DNA of 37,356 bases from the NCBI GenBank assembly GCA_937873125.1, contig CALMWA010000341.1, positions 1 through 37,356 of the forward strand, read 5' to 3'. The notes under the pieces are model-generated. The model made no database searches, was not told where the DNA came from, and worked only from the letters and a program-made list of their open reading frames with translations. Shown here piece by piece: positions 1 through 10,585 of the stretch; position 1 is the stretch's first letter; every line of letters begins with the position of its first letter. The stretch is from an uncultured Actinomycetes bacterium. Lineage in GTDB: Bacteria; Actinomycetota; Rubrobacteria; Rubrobacterales; Rubrobacteraceae. Made by a program: the position numbers and the translations under genes.

Positions 1-261
1 GGAAGCGCCCTTCGGGACGAGCCAGGAGTCGCCGGGCTCCAGCAGGACCTTCTGCCCCTCCAGATGTAGTTCGGCGCGGCCGTCTATGACGTAACCAACC
101 GTCTCGTAATCGCGGCTGGCTTCTGGCTTGGGATCTCCGGGCTCCTGCCCGTCCCACATCCGCATCGAGACCGACTTGCCGTCCGCGAGATACTTCTGCC
201 CCATTCCGCCCTTCGGCGAAGTCTTCGAGCTAACCTTCTTTACGGTCTTGTCTTCGGTCAC
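1..261 (-). CDS. Cupin-domain protein, 3' part cut by window edge
   Basis: Minus-strand reading from GTG at 261: VTEDKTVKKVSSKTSPKGGMGQKYLADGKSVSMRMWDG...VGYVIDGRAELHLEGQKVLLEPGDSWLVPKGAS; typical cupin beta-barrel motif; open to window edge. Confidence 0.75.
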   Translation of the reverse strand, partial: MTEDKTVKKVSSKTSPKGGMGQKYLADGKSVSMRMWDGQEPGDPKPEASRDYETVGYVIDGRAELHLEGQKVLLEPGDSWLVPKGAS

Positions 262-337
262 GAGTTTCTCCTGACAGTCTTTTTCGGTCGCAAGAGCACT
301 TACCCTTGCCTCACTGGATCTACTCTTGGACCTTAGT

Positions 338-1255
338 TTAGAAGAGATACTGCCACAAAGCCTCGAATGCCCTATAAAGTCCCGCAAGCCCTTCGAACAG
401 CTGCGCCGTGGCACGCGCAAAGATCACAGACAAAATCAGCCAGTACGCGATGTAGAGCGCGACGAAGACGCGGTCGAGCCGAAAGAGTTTTTTCAATCTG
501 CCCGGTTCTTCCGGCGGCAACCCCGGCTTCGCGGCGGGTCCTACGCCCAGGTGCTTTTCGAGAAAATAGGAGATCGAGCGTACCCTCTGGGGCGCGTTGC
601 GGACCGGACCGCTCGCTATGATCCGTCTCAATGACCCGACATCCGTCACCTCGACACCATCAACGACGCTGTAGCAACGGAGATTGGCCCGGCTGAAGCA
701 CAGGATGGGATTGACAAAGGTTTGAAAACTCCGAGCTTCTAGTATGAGCCGGCTCACGTCCTTAGCCTCTCCCTTGACCTGCTTGATCGGGTCCTTCCCA
801 ATAAGCGACCTGCCGTTCTTGAGGAGCTTGCCGGCTTCGCAAGTTATCTCTCCAGTCCATCCTTTGGTCTCTATGGCGAAGACTCCTTGCGGGCCAACTA
901 CAAAGTGATCTACGTTCCCTCGGTCCTCTGGCAACCAGTCGTGAAAAACATGGAAACCGTCTTTGTGGAGCTTCTCCAACTCCCGGCCCACTTCTCTCTC
1001 CGCCCTCGCTCCTACACCCCACCGCGCATCCGCCACGTCGATCTTCTTGTGCAACCACCGCAGGGACAGCAAGAAAGCAGCGAGCAAGACGAACCAATAC
1101 CATAGACTCACCTTCTCTTGGCCGGAGAGCGCGAACCACAACACCGGGAACACCAAAGCCACTACCAAGAATAACAATAAGTACGGTATCGCGGCCCGGT
1201 GGAACACTCGCCACGTAGAAGCTCCGGCTTTGCTGCGTTTTGCCATGGTAGTCAT
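338..1255 (-). CDS. NERD (nuclease-related) domain protein with predicted N-terminal membrane helices
   Basis: FHDWLPEDRGNVDHFVVGPQGVFAIETKGWTGEI... matches the NERD core; two hydrophobic segments near the N-terminus and one near the C-terminus. Confidence 0.85.
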   Translation of the reverse strand: MTTMAKRSKAGASTWRVFHRAAIPYLLLFLVVALVFPVLWFALSGQEKVSLWYWFVLLAAFLLSLRWLHKKIDVADARWGVGARAEREVGRELEKLHKDGFHVFHDWLPEDRGNVDHFVVGPQGVFAIETKGWTGEITCEAGKLLKNGRSLIGKDPIKQVKGEAKDVSRLILEARSFQTFVNPILCFSRANLRCYSVVDGVEVTDVGSLRRIIASGPVRNAPQRVRSISYFLEKHLGVGPAAKPGLPPEEPGRLKKLFRLDRVFVALYIAYWLILSVIFARATAQLFEGLAGLYRAFEALWQYLF

Positions 1256-1343
1256 GAGGCGGTTATCGACCGCGGAGGCGGCTCGCTTTAGCGCCTTACC
1301 GACAACCCTTGTTTCGGCGCGGGAACTACTACTCGCCGTCGTA

Positions 1344-1943
1344 CTACAGGTTGTCGGCGGGGAGATCGAAGATAGTCTCTACTTTCGTGTAGTTCCCGGC
1401 GAGGCGTCCGAGTGGCTGCAATCCATTAACGTCGATGCGGCCGTTCCGGTACAGCTCATCCCGGACGTGGAAGCGGACCATGCACCCTATTACGAGGTGG
1501 TCGCTGCCGAGCGGGAGTATGCGGTCGAGCACGCATTCCATGCTGACGCCTGCCTCCCCCACTCGCGGCGCTTTGACGACCTCGCAGGGAGCGGGCGTGA
1601 GACCGGCCTTCTCGAACTCGTCGGCCTCGGGCGGGTAGCTCTTGGACGACTCGTGCATAGTGTTGGAGAGCGGCAGAGACACGATGTTGATGACGAACTC
1701 TCCGGTATCCTCGACGTTGTCGAGGGTATCCTTCGTAGGCTGTTCATCAGAGGTGCGCGGGCCGACACTTATGCAGAGCATCGGCGGATTGCGGGAGGCG
1801 ACGGTAAAGAAACTGAAGGGTGCGAGGTTGCGGACGCCTTCCAGGCTTACGGTAGAAGTCCAGGCTATGGGGCGGGGTACGACGGAGCCTATCAAGAGTT
1901 TGTAGACGCTTTTTGGGTCGAGATCCAGGGGATCTATTATCAT
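1344..1943 (-). CDS. Flavin reductase family protein (FMN-binding split barrel)
   Basis: KLLIGSVVPRPIAWTSTVSLEGVRNLAPFSFFTVASRNPPMLCISVG is typical of flavoredoxin/flavin reductase-like proteins. Confidence 0.88.
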   Translation of the reverse strand: MIIDPLDLDPKSVYKLLIGSVVPRPIAWTSTVSLEGVRNLAPFSFFTVASRNPPMLCISVGPRTSDEQPTKDTLDNVEDTGEFVINIVSLPLSNTMHESSKSYPPEADEFEKAGLTPAPCEVVKAPRVGEAGVSMECVLDRILPLGSDHLVIGCMVRFHVRDELYRNGRIDVNGLQPLGRLAGNYTKVETIFDLPADNL

Positions 1944-1946
1944 CGG

Positions 1947-2369
1947 CTACTTTGCCGGGAGACACTCTGGACAGAGGCCGCCGAGTAGCACGCTCTTCCG
2001 CTCGACCACGAAATCTTGTTTGCCGGAGATCTTTAATCCCTCGACGCCCTCGACGTGTACGTCGTAGAGCCGGTCGCAACGGCGACAGCGGAAGTGGTGG
2101 TGCGTGGGGTCGGGGTTCGGGTCGTAGAGGACAGCGCCCCGGCTCTCGATCATCCGCAGGAGCCCCCGGTCTACGAGCGCCGCGAGCGTGTTGTACACCG
2201 TGGCTCGTGACAGCTCCGGCAACTCGTCGCGGGCGCGTCCGAACACTTCGTCGGCGGTGAGGTGTTCGTTGCCGGCCGCCTCGAAGGCGGACCACACGGC
2301 GCGACGTTGCGGTGTGATCCTCAGCCCCGCTTTCCTCAACGTCTCCAAATACGCTTTCCTCTCACACAA
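1947..2369 (-). CDS. Fur/PerR-family transcriptional regulator
   Basis: LRKAGLRITPQRRAVWSAFEAAGNEHLTADEVFGRARDELPELSRATVYNTLAALVDRGLL plus HHHFRCRRCDRLYDV and CPECL metal sites. Confidence 0.93.
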   Translation of the reverse strand: MCERKAYLETLRKAGLRITPQRRAVWSAFEAAGNEHLTADEVFGRARDELPELSRATVYNTLAALVDRGLLRMIESRGAVLYDPNPDPTHHHFRCRRCDRLYDVHVEGVEGLKISGKQDFVVERKSVLLGGLCPECLPAK

Positions 2370-2548
2370 TATCGCACAACCCTAGCGCGACAGTCTACTT
2401 ACTTTTAATACGCGGTTCATTCTGGATCGGATTTTGTTTGCCGGATATCTCATGAGAGATGTCTCCAGGCCGCGAATGGAGAACCGGCGCAAGGATGACC
2501 TCCCCAACGCCGATTCTCTAGCCCAATCGTGTTTAGTGGTCCGCCAGT

Positions 2549-3427
2549 CTAGAGTCTCTGGGCGATCTCCTCGATGTCCTCGGCGCTCACGTTCGGGGCG
2601 TACAGCGGCGGGACCGGGTTGAGGTCCGGCACCTCGCCGCCCTCGGGCGGGCCGTCCTGCACCTCGCGATCGCTACCGTCGATGGCCGAGATGCCGTTCC
2701 AGATCTCGCCGATCTGGCGGTAGTCCTCGGGGCTGAAGCGGTACAGGATGCGGTGGAAGCCCTTGTCCATGTACTTCCTCGCATCCGGGAACTTGTCGTT
2801 GTCCACCTCCGGAACCGGCAGAAGCTTGGTTATATCCACACCCGAGAGGTCGGAGAGCGCCTTGGCGTAGGCTTCCTGATGCACTCCTCCGCGCACGATG
2901 AGGTAGCCGATCATCTCGCGCGCCACCGGATTCTGGGTGCTCTCGTAGACCCGTATCTTGCCCATGCGAGCACCGGACTCCAAGAAGAAGTTGTGCAAGA
3001 GGTCGAGCTTGAGGTTGCCGGAGTTGAAAACGTTCTCACCCGTCCAGGCCTTTCCCGCGGCGCCTCCGGGTATGGTACCGAGCCCGAAGTTGAGGAAGTG
3101 GTCCGGGTTGCCGGTCATGCCGCTGAAGTTGAGCGGCGGCGTAACGCCGTTAGTGCTCGCCTCGGTCTGATCGAGGAGCAGGTTGATGGTGTTGGCGACG
3201 AGCTCGACGTGGCCCATCTCCTCGGCGGCGATGTTGGCGACGAGATCGTAGTACGGACGAATCTTGCTCTTACCCCGCATGTTGAACGACTGATATGTGT
3301 AGTTCATCAGCGTGGACATCTCGCCGAACTTACCACCCATGAGCTCCTGAACAACGCCGGCGGATTCCGGGTCCGCCTCCGTGGGCCTCGGCAACTCTAT
3401 CTGCAATTTATCTATCCGCAGAAACAT
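2549..3427 (-). CDS. Manganese-containing catalase
   Basis: MFLRIDKLQIELPRPTEADPESAGVVQELMGGKFGEMSTLMNYTYQSFNMRG...AAEEMGHVELVANTINLLL: Mn catalase family signature. Confidence 0.95.
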   Translation of the reverse strand: MFLRIDKLQIELPRPTEADPESAGVVQELMGGKFGEMSTLMNYTYQSFNMRGKSKIRPYYDLVANIAAEEMGHVELVANTINLLLDQTEASTNGVTPPLNFSGMTGNPDHFLNFGLGTIPGGAAGKAWTGENVFNSGNLKLDLLHNFFLESGARMGKIRVYESTQNPVAREMIGYLIVRGGVHQEAYAKALSDLSGVDITKLLPVPEVDNDKFPDARKYMDKGFHRILYRFSPEDYRQIGEIWNGISAIDGSDREVQDGPPEGGEVPDLNPVPPLYAPNVSAEDIEEIAQRL

Positions 3428-3539
3428 GTTCCTCCTGTTCTGGATACCGCTTCTCGCTCATCTCATACGCCATCCGCACCGCTCTATCGAAACCCTTCGG
3501 ATACCTCCTCTACGACGCCAGCAGTTGAGGTGTATCCTA

Positions 3540-3556
3540 TTTAGACTTTATCTAAA
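3540..3556. promoter_or_regulatory. Perfect palindrome TTTAGA-CTTTA-TCTAAA, candidate PerR/Fur-type operator upstream of Mn catalase
   Basis: 6+5+6 perfect inverted repeat in an A/T-rich promoter region, 113 bp upstream of the catalase start; a Fur/PerR gene lies downstream of the catalase. Confidence 0.55.
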
Positions 3557-3621
3557 CAAGTATTTATTCTAATGTAGGTTGGACTGGAACCTGTGTCTCT
3601 GGAGAGACAGATCAAAAGCAG

Positions 3622-3653
3622 GAGGGCCGCCTTGAAAATCCCAGACGGCCCTC
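3622..3653 (-). terminator. Intrinsic terminator-like hairpin downstream of pckA
   Basis: On the minus strand GAGGGCCG...CGGCCCTC (8-bp stem) followed by CTGCTTTT, just after the pckA stop at 3686. Confidence 0.6.
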
Positions 3654-3685
3654 GGTGTTGTTATGAGTTAAAAACCGGGTTGGTG

Positions 3686-5284
<1,599 letters not shown>

Positions 5285-5496
5285 GCATTTCCCTTTCACC
5301 CTGTACAACCCGACCATCCTGGGCCGCAAGGCGCACGCCGGTTCATGCCGACGCAGCGGCGCCGTTCGCCACCAGGATTCTAACAAACGGTCACCGGGGT
5401 CGCCGGGGTCACCGGGAACCCGAAGCGAAACGGCTCCCCTCAAAAGCCGCCCGGCGGCCCGGAATTCGGGCCTCAATAGAAGACAAATACCTGCGG

Positions 5497-5967
5497 CTAC
5501 ACAACGGCGAGCGACGCGACCGCCAGGCTGACCACGATATCCGCCTGCGAGACCCGCAAGGAGAGCCTCTGAAGCTTCCGGCGGCGCTCAGCCCGTGCGC
5601 GGGCCTCGTCCTCACTTCCGGCTCGGCGCTCGGCCTCGGCGAGCCCGGCGAGCCTCCGTCCGAAGTAGGCCCCGTGGACAACTACCAGACCAAGCAGTAT
5701 CGCCAACAACAAGCACTCCACGTATAGGGCGGTCCCGAAGCCCGTCAAGAGTCCGTCCAACACGGCGAAGATAACGAGCAGGGCCAGGTTGATGCCGCCC
5801 ACCCTGGCGTACTGCTTCCCGATCTTGGCGCGCACCGATACGCGCTCGTGTTCCTTCCACTTCATGGCGCGCAGCGCGGGTGAGACCACGGCCGTCGTGA
5901 AGACAACGCCGCCCAGCCAGACCCCGGCCAGTACGGCGTGCATGGTATCCACGATTACGCTCAACAT
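5497..5967 (-). CDS. Small multi-pass membrane protein (DUF4149/CopD-like)
   Basis: MLSVIVDTMHAVLAGVWLGGVVFTTAVVSPALRAMKW... followed by several hydrophobic helices. Confidence 0.7.
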   Translation of the reverse strand: MLSVIVDTMHAVLAGVWLGGVVFTTAVVSPALRAMKWKEHERVSVRAKIGKQYARVGGINLALLVIFAVLDGLLTGFGTALYVECLLLAILLGLVVVHGAYFGRRLAGLAEAERRAGSEDEARARAERRRKLQRLSLRVSQADIVVSLAVASLAVV

Positions 5968-5996
5968 CTACGACTCCCAGCTATTTCGGGGTTCGC

Positions 5997-7133
5997 TTAC
6001 CAGCGCCAAGGACCCCAGGAGCGGCCGGCCACCTGCAGCAGCTCGATATCCGTGGTGGCGGATAGATCCATGAGACCCGGACTCTCCTTCGCCGGATCGA
6101 AGGCCAGAAGCGACACCTCGCCCATCCTGGCTACCGTACCCTGGATCGCCACCCCCGCCAACTTCTGCTCGATCTCCACGAGCGTCGGGACGAGGCGCGC
6201 ACCCTGGACGAGCGCCCGGCCGGGCCTCGGAGTTGGCCCCAGGGAATCCACCGGGAAGAACCTCTGCTCCCAGATGCGTTGGGCCTCTGGAGGGGAGAGA
6301 AGGCGTCCCTGATGGGAATCGATTGCGCTCCGCAGCGAGGGCTCGACCCCGGCGGACCGACTCTCCGGGTAGGCGCCGAAGAGTATGTGCTCCCCTTCGA
6401 GACTCCGGGCGCGGGCCATGGAGGCGTTCAGGAAGCCCAGGTGCCAGAGCGGCACCCCGCCGCGATAGAGGTCCAAGACAGCACCGGCCAAATTCTCGGC
6501 ACTCCGGAAGGCCGCTCCGACTGGTACGTCCTCGTCTGCCCGCCGGATTGCGAGCCGCGCACTCACCAGGAAACCCATACCGCCCCTGGAACCCACGAAA
6601 TACCTCAAATCCTCGCCCTCGATAAGATCCCGCTCTCCCCCCGCCAGCACCGCTTCGACCGAGAGGACGTTCTGCAGCAACCACCCGTACTCGTAAGAGC
6701 CAACCCCCAGCCCGTTCTCGGCCAGCCAGCCGCCGACGGTGGACCGGGGCGCGCTCGTGGGGTAGACTGTCGGTCCCAGGCCTCTGGACCGCAGGTGGTT
6801 TTCGAGCGTCAGCCAGTTGACCCCCGGTTCGGCCTCCACCCATTCCTCCCCCACTTCCGGCAGCCGTATCCCGCGCATCGCGTCGAAACGCACCAGCAGG
6901 GTTCGCACGGCCCGGCCCGGATAGAGGGCTGTACCGGCGCCCCGAGCCATCAGCGGAATGCGATATTGGGCGCCAAGCCTTGTCAGCAACCGGACTTCCT
7001 CGACGTTCTCCGGGAACACGGAGGCGAATGGCACCTCGGCATCCGGTTCCGCTTCGCCGGACGCATGCCTCATGAAGCGCGCTCCGAAGGTCTCTTCGAT
7101 GATTCTCAGGGCTTCCTCGGAGATGTCGTTCAT
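5997..7133 (-). CDS. FAD-binding oxidoreductase (PCMH-type FAD domain, glycolate oxidase subunit-like)
   Basis: PFASVFPENVEEVRLLTRLGAQYRIPLMARGAGTALYPGRAV... and PTSAPRSTVGGWLAENGLGVGSYEYGWLLQNVLSVEAVLAGG. Confidence 0.88.
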   Translation of the reverse strand: MNDISEEALRIIEETFGARFMRHASGEAEPDAEVPFASVFPENVEEVRLLTRLGAQYRIPLMARGAGTALYPGRAVRTLLVRFDAMRGIRLPEVGEEWVEAEPGVNWLTLENHLRSRGLGPTVYPTSAPRSTVGGWLAENGLGVGSYEYGWLLQNVLSVEAVLAGGERDLIEGEDLRYFVGSRGGMGFLVSARLAIRRADEDVPVGAAFRSAENLAGAVLDLYRGGVPLWHLGFLNASMARARSLEGEHILFGAYPESRSAGVEPSLRSAIDSHQGRLLSPPEAQRIWEQRFFPVDSLGPTPRPGRALVQGARLVPTLVEIEQKLAGVAIQGTVARMGEVSLLAFDPAKESPGLMDLSATTDIELLQVAGRSWGPWRW

Positions 7134-7145
7134 TAACAGGCCTTT

Positions 7146-7360
7146 CTACTTACTTGTAGCACCGGTCCACGGTTTATTGTCCTTTGCACCATTGGTACGC
7201 TTTAGCCCCGGTTGAACCAGGCAAACATCGTGGAAGCTCTCGTCAGAGCACTTCGCCGCTTTCGACGCAAGCGAAACGACAGCCAGCGTGAAGACCACGC
7301 CCCCAGCCAAGTACCGGCAAGGATCACGTGCATGGTGTGCAGGATCACGTTCACCGTCAA
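7146..7360 (-). pseudogene. Frameshifted, truncated remnant related to the DUF4149-like gene at 5497-5967
   Basis: Minus strand: LTVNVILHTMHVILAGTWLG (frame 1) + GVVFTLAVVSLASKAAK (shifted frame) aligns to MLSVIVDTMHAVLAGVWLGGVVFTTAVVSPALRAMKW; the shift lies in a run of five C's on the + strand near 7300. Confidence 0.75.
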
Positions 7361-8034
7361 GCCCCCGCACGGTACGTTGGCAACTCGCCCGCCGCGCCGG
7401 CCGGACCGACGAGCGCTTCCCGAACGGCCGCTACGCAGCGTCCAGCGTTCGTGGGGTGCATGCCGCCGGTCACGACCTCGGCCGCGCTCACACCCTCGGG
7501 GGCGAACTCCCGGCTCACGGCCGCGAGGAAGGCGCGCGAGAAGGCGAGGCCCGCCCCGTAGAGGGGGTCCCGGCGCTCCGCGCTCGTGTCGCTCACGAGG
7601 ATCACACGCCCGCCGCCCCCGTCGCGCATGGCCGGAAGGGCCGCCCCGACGCTGTACATAAAGCCCCTGACGTTCACGTCCACGGAACGCTCGCAGGCGT
7701 CCGGGTCGAGGTCCGCCACCGGCGGGGCGGAGGCGTGGGCCATGAATAACAGCGCGTCCAGGCCGCCGAACGCCTCGACGGCGGCCTCCGCGAGGTGCAC
7801 GGAGTGGTGTCGCTTGGCGAGGTGGACCCCGACGACCACGGCCCGCCCGCCCGAGCTCTGAACCTCCGCCTCCAGCGCCTCCAGCTTCTCCCGGCTGCGG
7901 CCTCCGAGCACCAGGTTCGCGCCCTCGCCGGCGAGCATCCTCACGGTCTCGGTCCCGCACGGGCTCGACGCGCCGAGGACAACCACGGTCTTGCCAGCGA
8001 GGTTGCCTGCCGGTTTCGCCGCAGCGGCGCTCAA
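7357..8034 (-). CDS. SDR-family oxidoreductase
   Basis: NLAGKTVVVLGASSPCGTETVRMLAGEGANLVLGGRSREKLEALEAEV...; likely TTG start overlaps the upstream ACAD stop (TTGA). The longer 7357-8523 ORF is an overlap artefact. Confidence 0.8.
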   Translation of the reverse strand: MSAAAAKPAGNLAGKTVVVLGASSPCGTETVRMLAGEGANLVLGGRSREKLEALEAEVQSSGGRAVVVGVHLAKRHHSVHLAEAAVEAFGGLDALLFMAHASAPPVADLDPDACERSVDVNVRGFMYSVGAALPAMRDGGGGRVILVSDTSAERRDPLYGAGLAFSRAFLAAVSREFAPEGVSAAEVVTGGMHPTNAGRCVAAVREALVGPAGAAGELPTYRAGA

Positions 8035-9992
8035 ACGGATGACCCGGTCTGCGAGCGGCGTTCTTTTCTTTTCGGAGCGTGGGAGAGCGGAACCATCGCC
8101 CCTTCCGGCGCATCCAGGCCTATAATGCCTTCCTCCAACCACGCATGGTATCCGGTCAGGACTCTGCGGGAGACCTCGTAGACGCGGCGGTCGTCGTTGC
8201 GGGAAAGGGCGGCGAACAGGGCGTTCACCCGGCGGCGCGAGAGGCGGCAGAAGAGATCCGCCATCTCGACCGGCCCCTCGTCGCCGGGGTCCCGGCGCAG
8301 CAGCCACCGAGCACGCGAGCATGCGGCGCTCATCGCGAACAGCTCGGCCCCGATGTCCACGATGCGGAAGAGGACGGCCTGCTTCTTCTCCCGCTTCCCA
8401 CCGTAGCGCACCATCGCGTGGAAGGTGGTGCGGGCGAGTTTGCGCGAGCTTCGCTCGACGAAGCGCAGGTGGCGTGCCAGCACGTCGAACTCCTCGTAGC
8501 GGGGCGCCTTCGGGGCGGCCCATTGGCGCGGGTACCAGCTGGCGTAGTGCGAGGCGATCTCCGGGAAGGCCGAGAGTTTGTTCCGGGCGGACAGGTCCGT
8601 ATCGATCAGGGCTCCCGCGACCCGCAGGTGCTCGTCCACGGCTTCACGAGCGATGAAGAGGCGCATGATCTCGCTGGACCCCTCGAAGATGGTGTTGATG
8701 CGGAGGTCTCGCATCACGCGCTCCAGGGGCACCGGCAACTCTCCGCGCCGTTTCAGCGATCCGGCTGTCTCGTAGCCCCTGCCGCCCCGGATCTGCATGG
8801 TCTCGTCGGCCACCCGCCAGGCGGCCTCGGTGTTCCAGAGCTTCGCCAGCGCCGCCTCGATCCTGATGTCCACCTCGCCGGAGTCGGCCATCAGGGCCGT
8901 GAGGTCCGCCACCGCCTCCATCGCGAACGTATTCGCGGCTATCCCGGCGAGCTTCTGCGCTATCGCTTCGTGCTCCCCGATGGGCACGCCCCACTGCCGC
9001 CGCTCGTTCGCCCACCGGCGCGCGACGCCCAGACACCACTTCGCGCTCGCGACGGTAGCGGCGGGGATGGTGAGACGCCCAGTGTTCAGGGTGGTGAGGG
9101 CCAGCTTCAGCCCCAACCCCTCGCCCCACAAGACGTTCTCCTTCGGGACGCGCACGTCCGTGAACCGGAGGACGCCGTTCTCGATCCCGCGCAGCCCCAT
9201 GAACTCCGAGCGGTGCGCAACCTCGAAGCCCGGCGTATCCGCCTCGACCACGAACGCCGTGATCCCGTGTCGGCCCTCCCTGGAAGGAGTGCGGGCCATC
9301 ACGACCAGAAGCTCCGCGATAGGACCGTTCGTACACCACAGCTTCTCGCCGTTGATATGGTACGCTTCACCGTCCTCGGTCGGTGTGGCGGTGGTCTTCA
9401 TCCGGGCCGGGTCGGAGCCCACCTCGGGCTCGGTCAGGGCGAAGGCGCTGACGGCGCCGCGGGCGACGCGCGGGAGCCACCTGCGCTTCTGTTCCTCGGT
9501 CCCGAAGAGCTTCACGGGCTGGGGTACGCCTATGGACTGGTGCGCCGAGAGCAGGGTAACGAGCGCCGCCGAGGACGAGGAGACGAGCCCCATCGCCCGG
9601 TTGTAACTGAACTGGGAGAGGCCCAGTCCGCCGTACTCCTCGGGGATCTTGATCCCGAACGCCCCGAGCTCCGCCAGCCCCTCGATGACCTCCTCCGGCA
9701 CCTTGCCGGAGCGGTCTATCTCCTCCGCGTCCACCCTCCCGCGTAGGAAGGTCTCCAGCTTCGACATGAAATCCGCGGCGCGGCGTTGCTCGTCGGGGTC
9801 GGGGTCGGGGTGAGGGTGGATCAGGGCGGGCCGGAACCGTCCCAGAAACAACTCTTTCCCAAAGCTCGGATGCTCCCAACGCTTCTCGCTCACGGCCTCG
9901 GCGACCTCCCGCGCCTCTCGACCGGCGGCCCGGTTACCGTTCTCTCTGACCACAGGAATCGCCTCCTTGCACAGTCCCGCGGAGCGCCCCAC
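8031..9992 (-). CDS. Acyl-CoA dehydrogenase with extended C-terminal domain
   Basis: AFALTEPEVGSDPARMKTTAT...GEKLWCTNGPIAELLVVMART...IRGGRGYETAGSLKRRGELPVPLERVMRDLRINTIFEGSSEIMRLFIAREAVDEHL; exact N-terminus uncertain. Confidence 0.94.
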   Translation of the reverse strand: MGRSAGLCKEAIPVVRENGNRAAGREAREVAEAVSEKRWEHPSFGKELFLGRFRPALIHPHPDPDPDEQRRAADFMSKLETFLRGRVDAEEIDRSGKVPEEVIEGLAELGAFGIKIPEEYGGLGLSQFSYNRAMGLVSSSSAALVTLLSAHQSIGVPQPVKLFGTEEQKRRWLPRVARGAVSAFALTEPEVGSDPARMKTTATPTEDGEAYHINGEKLWCTNGPIAELLVVMARTPSREGRHGITAFVVEADTPGFEVAHRSEFMGLRGIENGVLRFTDVRVPKENVLWGEGLGLKLALTTLNTGRLTIPAATVASAKWCLGVARRWANERRQWGVPIGEHEAIAQKLAGIAANTFAMEAVADLTALMADSGEVDIRIEAALAKLWNTEAAWRVADETMQIRGGRGYETAGSLKRRGELPVPLERVMRDLRINTIFEGSSEIMRLFIAREAVDEHLRVAGALIDTDLSARNKLSAFPEIASHYASWYPRQWAAPKAPRYEEFDVLARHLRFVERSSRKLARTTFHAMVRYGGKREKKQAVLFRIVDIGAELFAMSAACSRARWLLRRDPGDEGPVEMADLFCRLSRRRVNALFAALSRNDDRRVYEVSRRVLTGYHAWLEEGIIGLDAPEGAMVPLSHAPKRKERRSQTGSSV

Positions 9993-10006
9993 GGCGCTCC
10001 CACACT

Positions 10007-10573
10007 CTACGTTCCATCCCCTACCGATACCGTGAAAACCGCATCCAGCCTCCTACCTTCTCGGAGAACGCGCGCCGCCGGGGGCGCCAGCCAGGCCGGT
10101 CTCCCATTCGCCGAGCTTCCCGCCGAGAAACCCCCAAAGACGTTCAAGAGGAGCAGGGCGAGGCTCGCGAGCAGAGCGCCGCCCGCGAACCCGAGCGTCA
10201 CGGAGGGGAAGGGTATCCCCCCTTCGACAAGGAATATGCCGGCGGTAGCCACGGCGATTGCCGAAACCACCGCCACGGCGACCACGACGAAGAGGAAGCC
10301 GAGGATCGCCACCATCACGCCGTGCAGCCCGCCGTTGAAGTTGGCCCTCTTTCCGGCCACGTAGCCGCCGGCGAAGTGGGCCAGGAAACCGGAGACCAGC
10401 GAGATCGCCACGACCGCGGTCGTGAAATTCTCGGTGCTCAGGGCCTCCCCGCCGAACAGCAGGACATGGGCGGCCTCGAAAACGAGGTTGACAGCGACGC
10501 CCGTTACGATGGCGACAACCCAGCCCAGGATCACGGCCCTCCTGTTCAGCCTTTCGGAAAGGTTGCGGAACAC
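10007..10573 (-). CDS. Small membrane protein of unknown function, distal to narI
   Basis: Four hydrophobic segments; GTG start preceded by GAGGAGGTGAGC; starts 12 bp after the narI stop, suggesting co-transcription. Confidence 0.75.
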   Translation of the reverse strand: MFRNLSERLNRRAVILGWVVAIVTGVAVNLVFEAAHVLLFGGEALSTENFTTAVVAISLVSGFLAHFAGGYVAGKRANFNGGLHGVMVAILGFLFVVVAVAVVSAIAVATAGIFLVEGGIPFPSVTLGFAGGALLASLALLLLNVFGGFSAGSSANGRPAWLAPPAARVLREGRRLDAVFTVSVGDGT

Positions 10574-10585
10574 GCGCTCACCTCC

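Noticed and set aside
5386-5425. GGGTCGCCGGGGTCACCGGG short repeat upstream of pckA
   Set aside because: Only two to three imperfect units in GC-rich sequence; no arrangement suggesting a repeat array or CRISPR.
8079-9746. 555-aa plus-strand ORF antisense to the acyl-CoA dehydrogenase
   Set aside because: Shadow ORF of a well-supported gene; no recognisable domain.
9790-9830. GGGGTCGGGGTCGGGGTGAGGGTGG possible G-quadruplex
   Set aside because: Lies inside the acyl-CoA dehydrogenase and encodes HPHPDPDPDE; simple codon repeat is a sufficient explanation, although G4 potential cannot be excluded.
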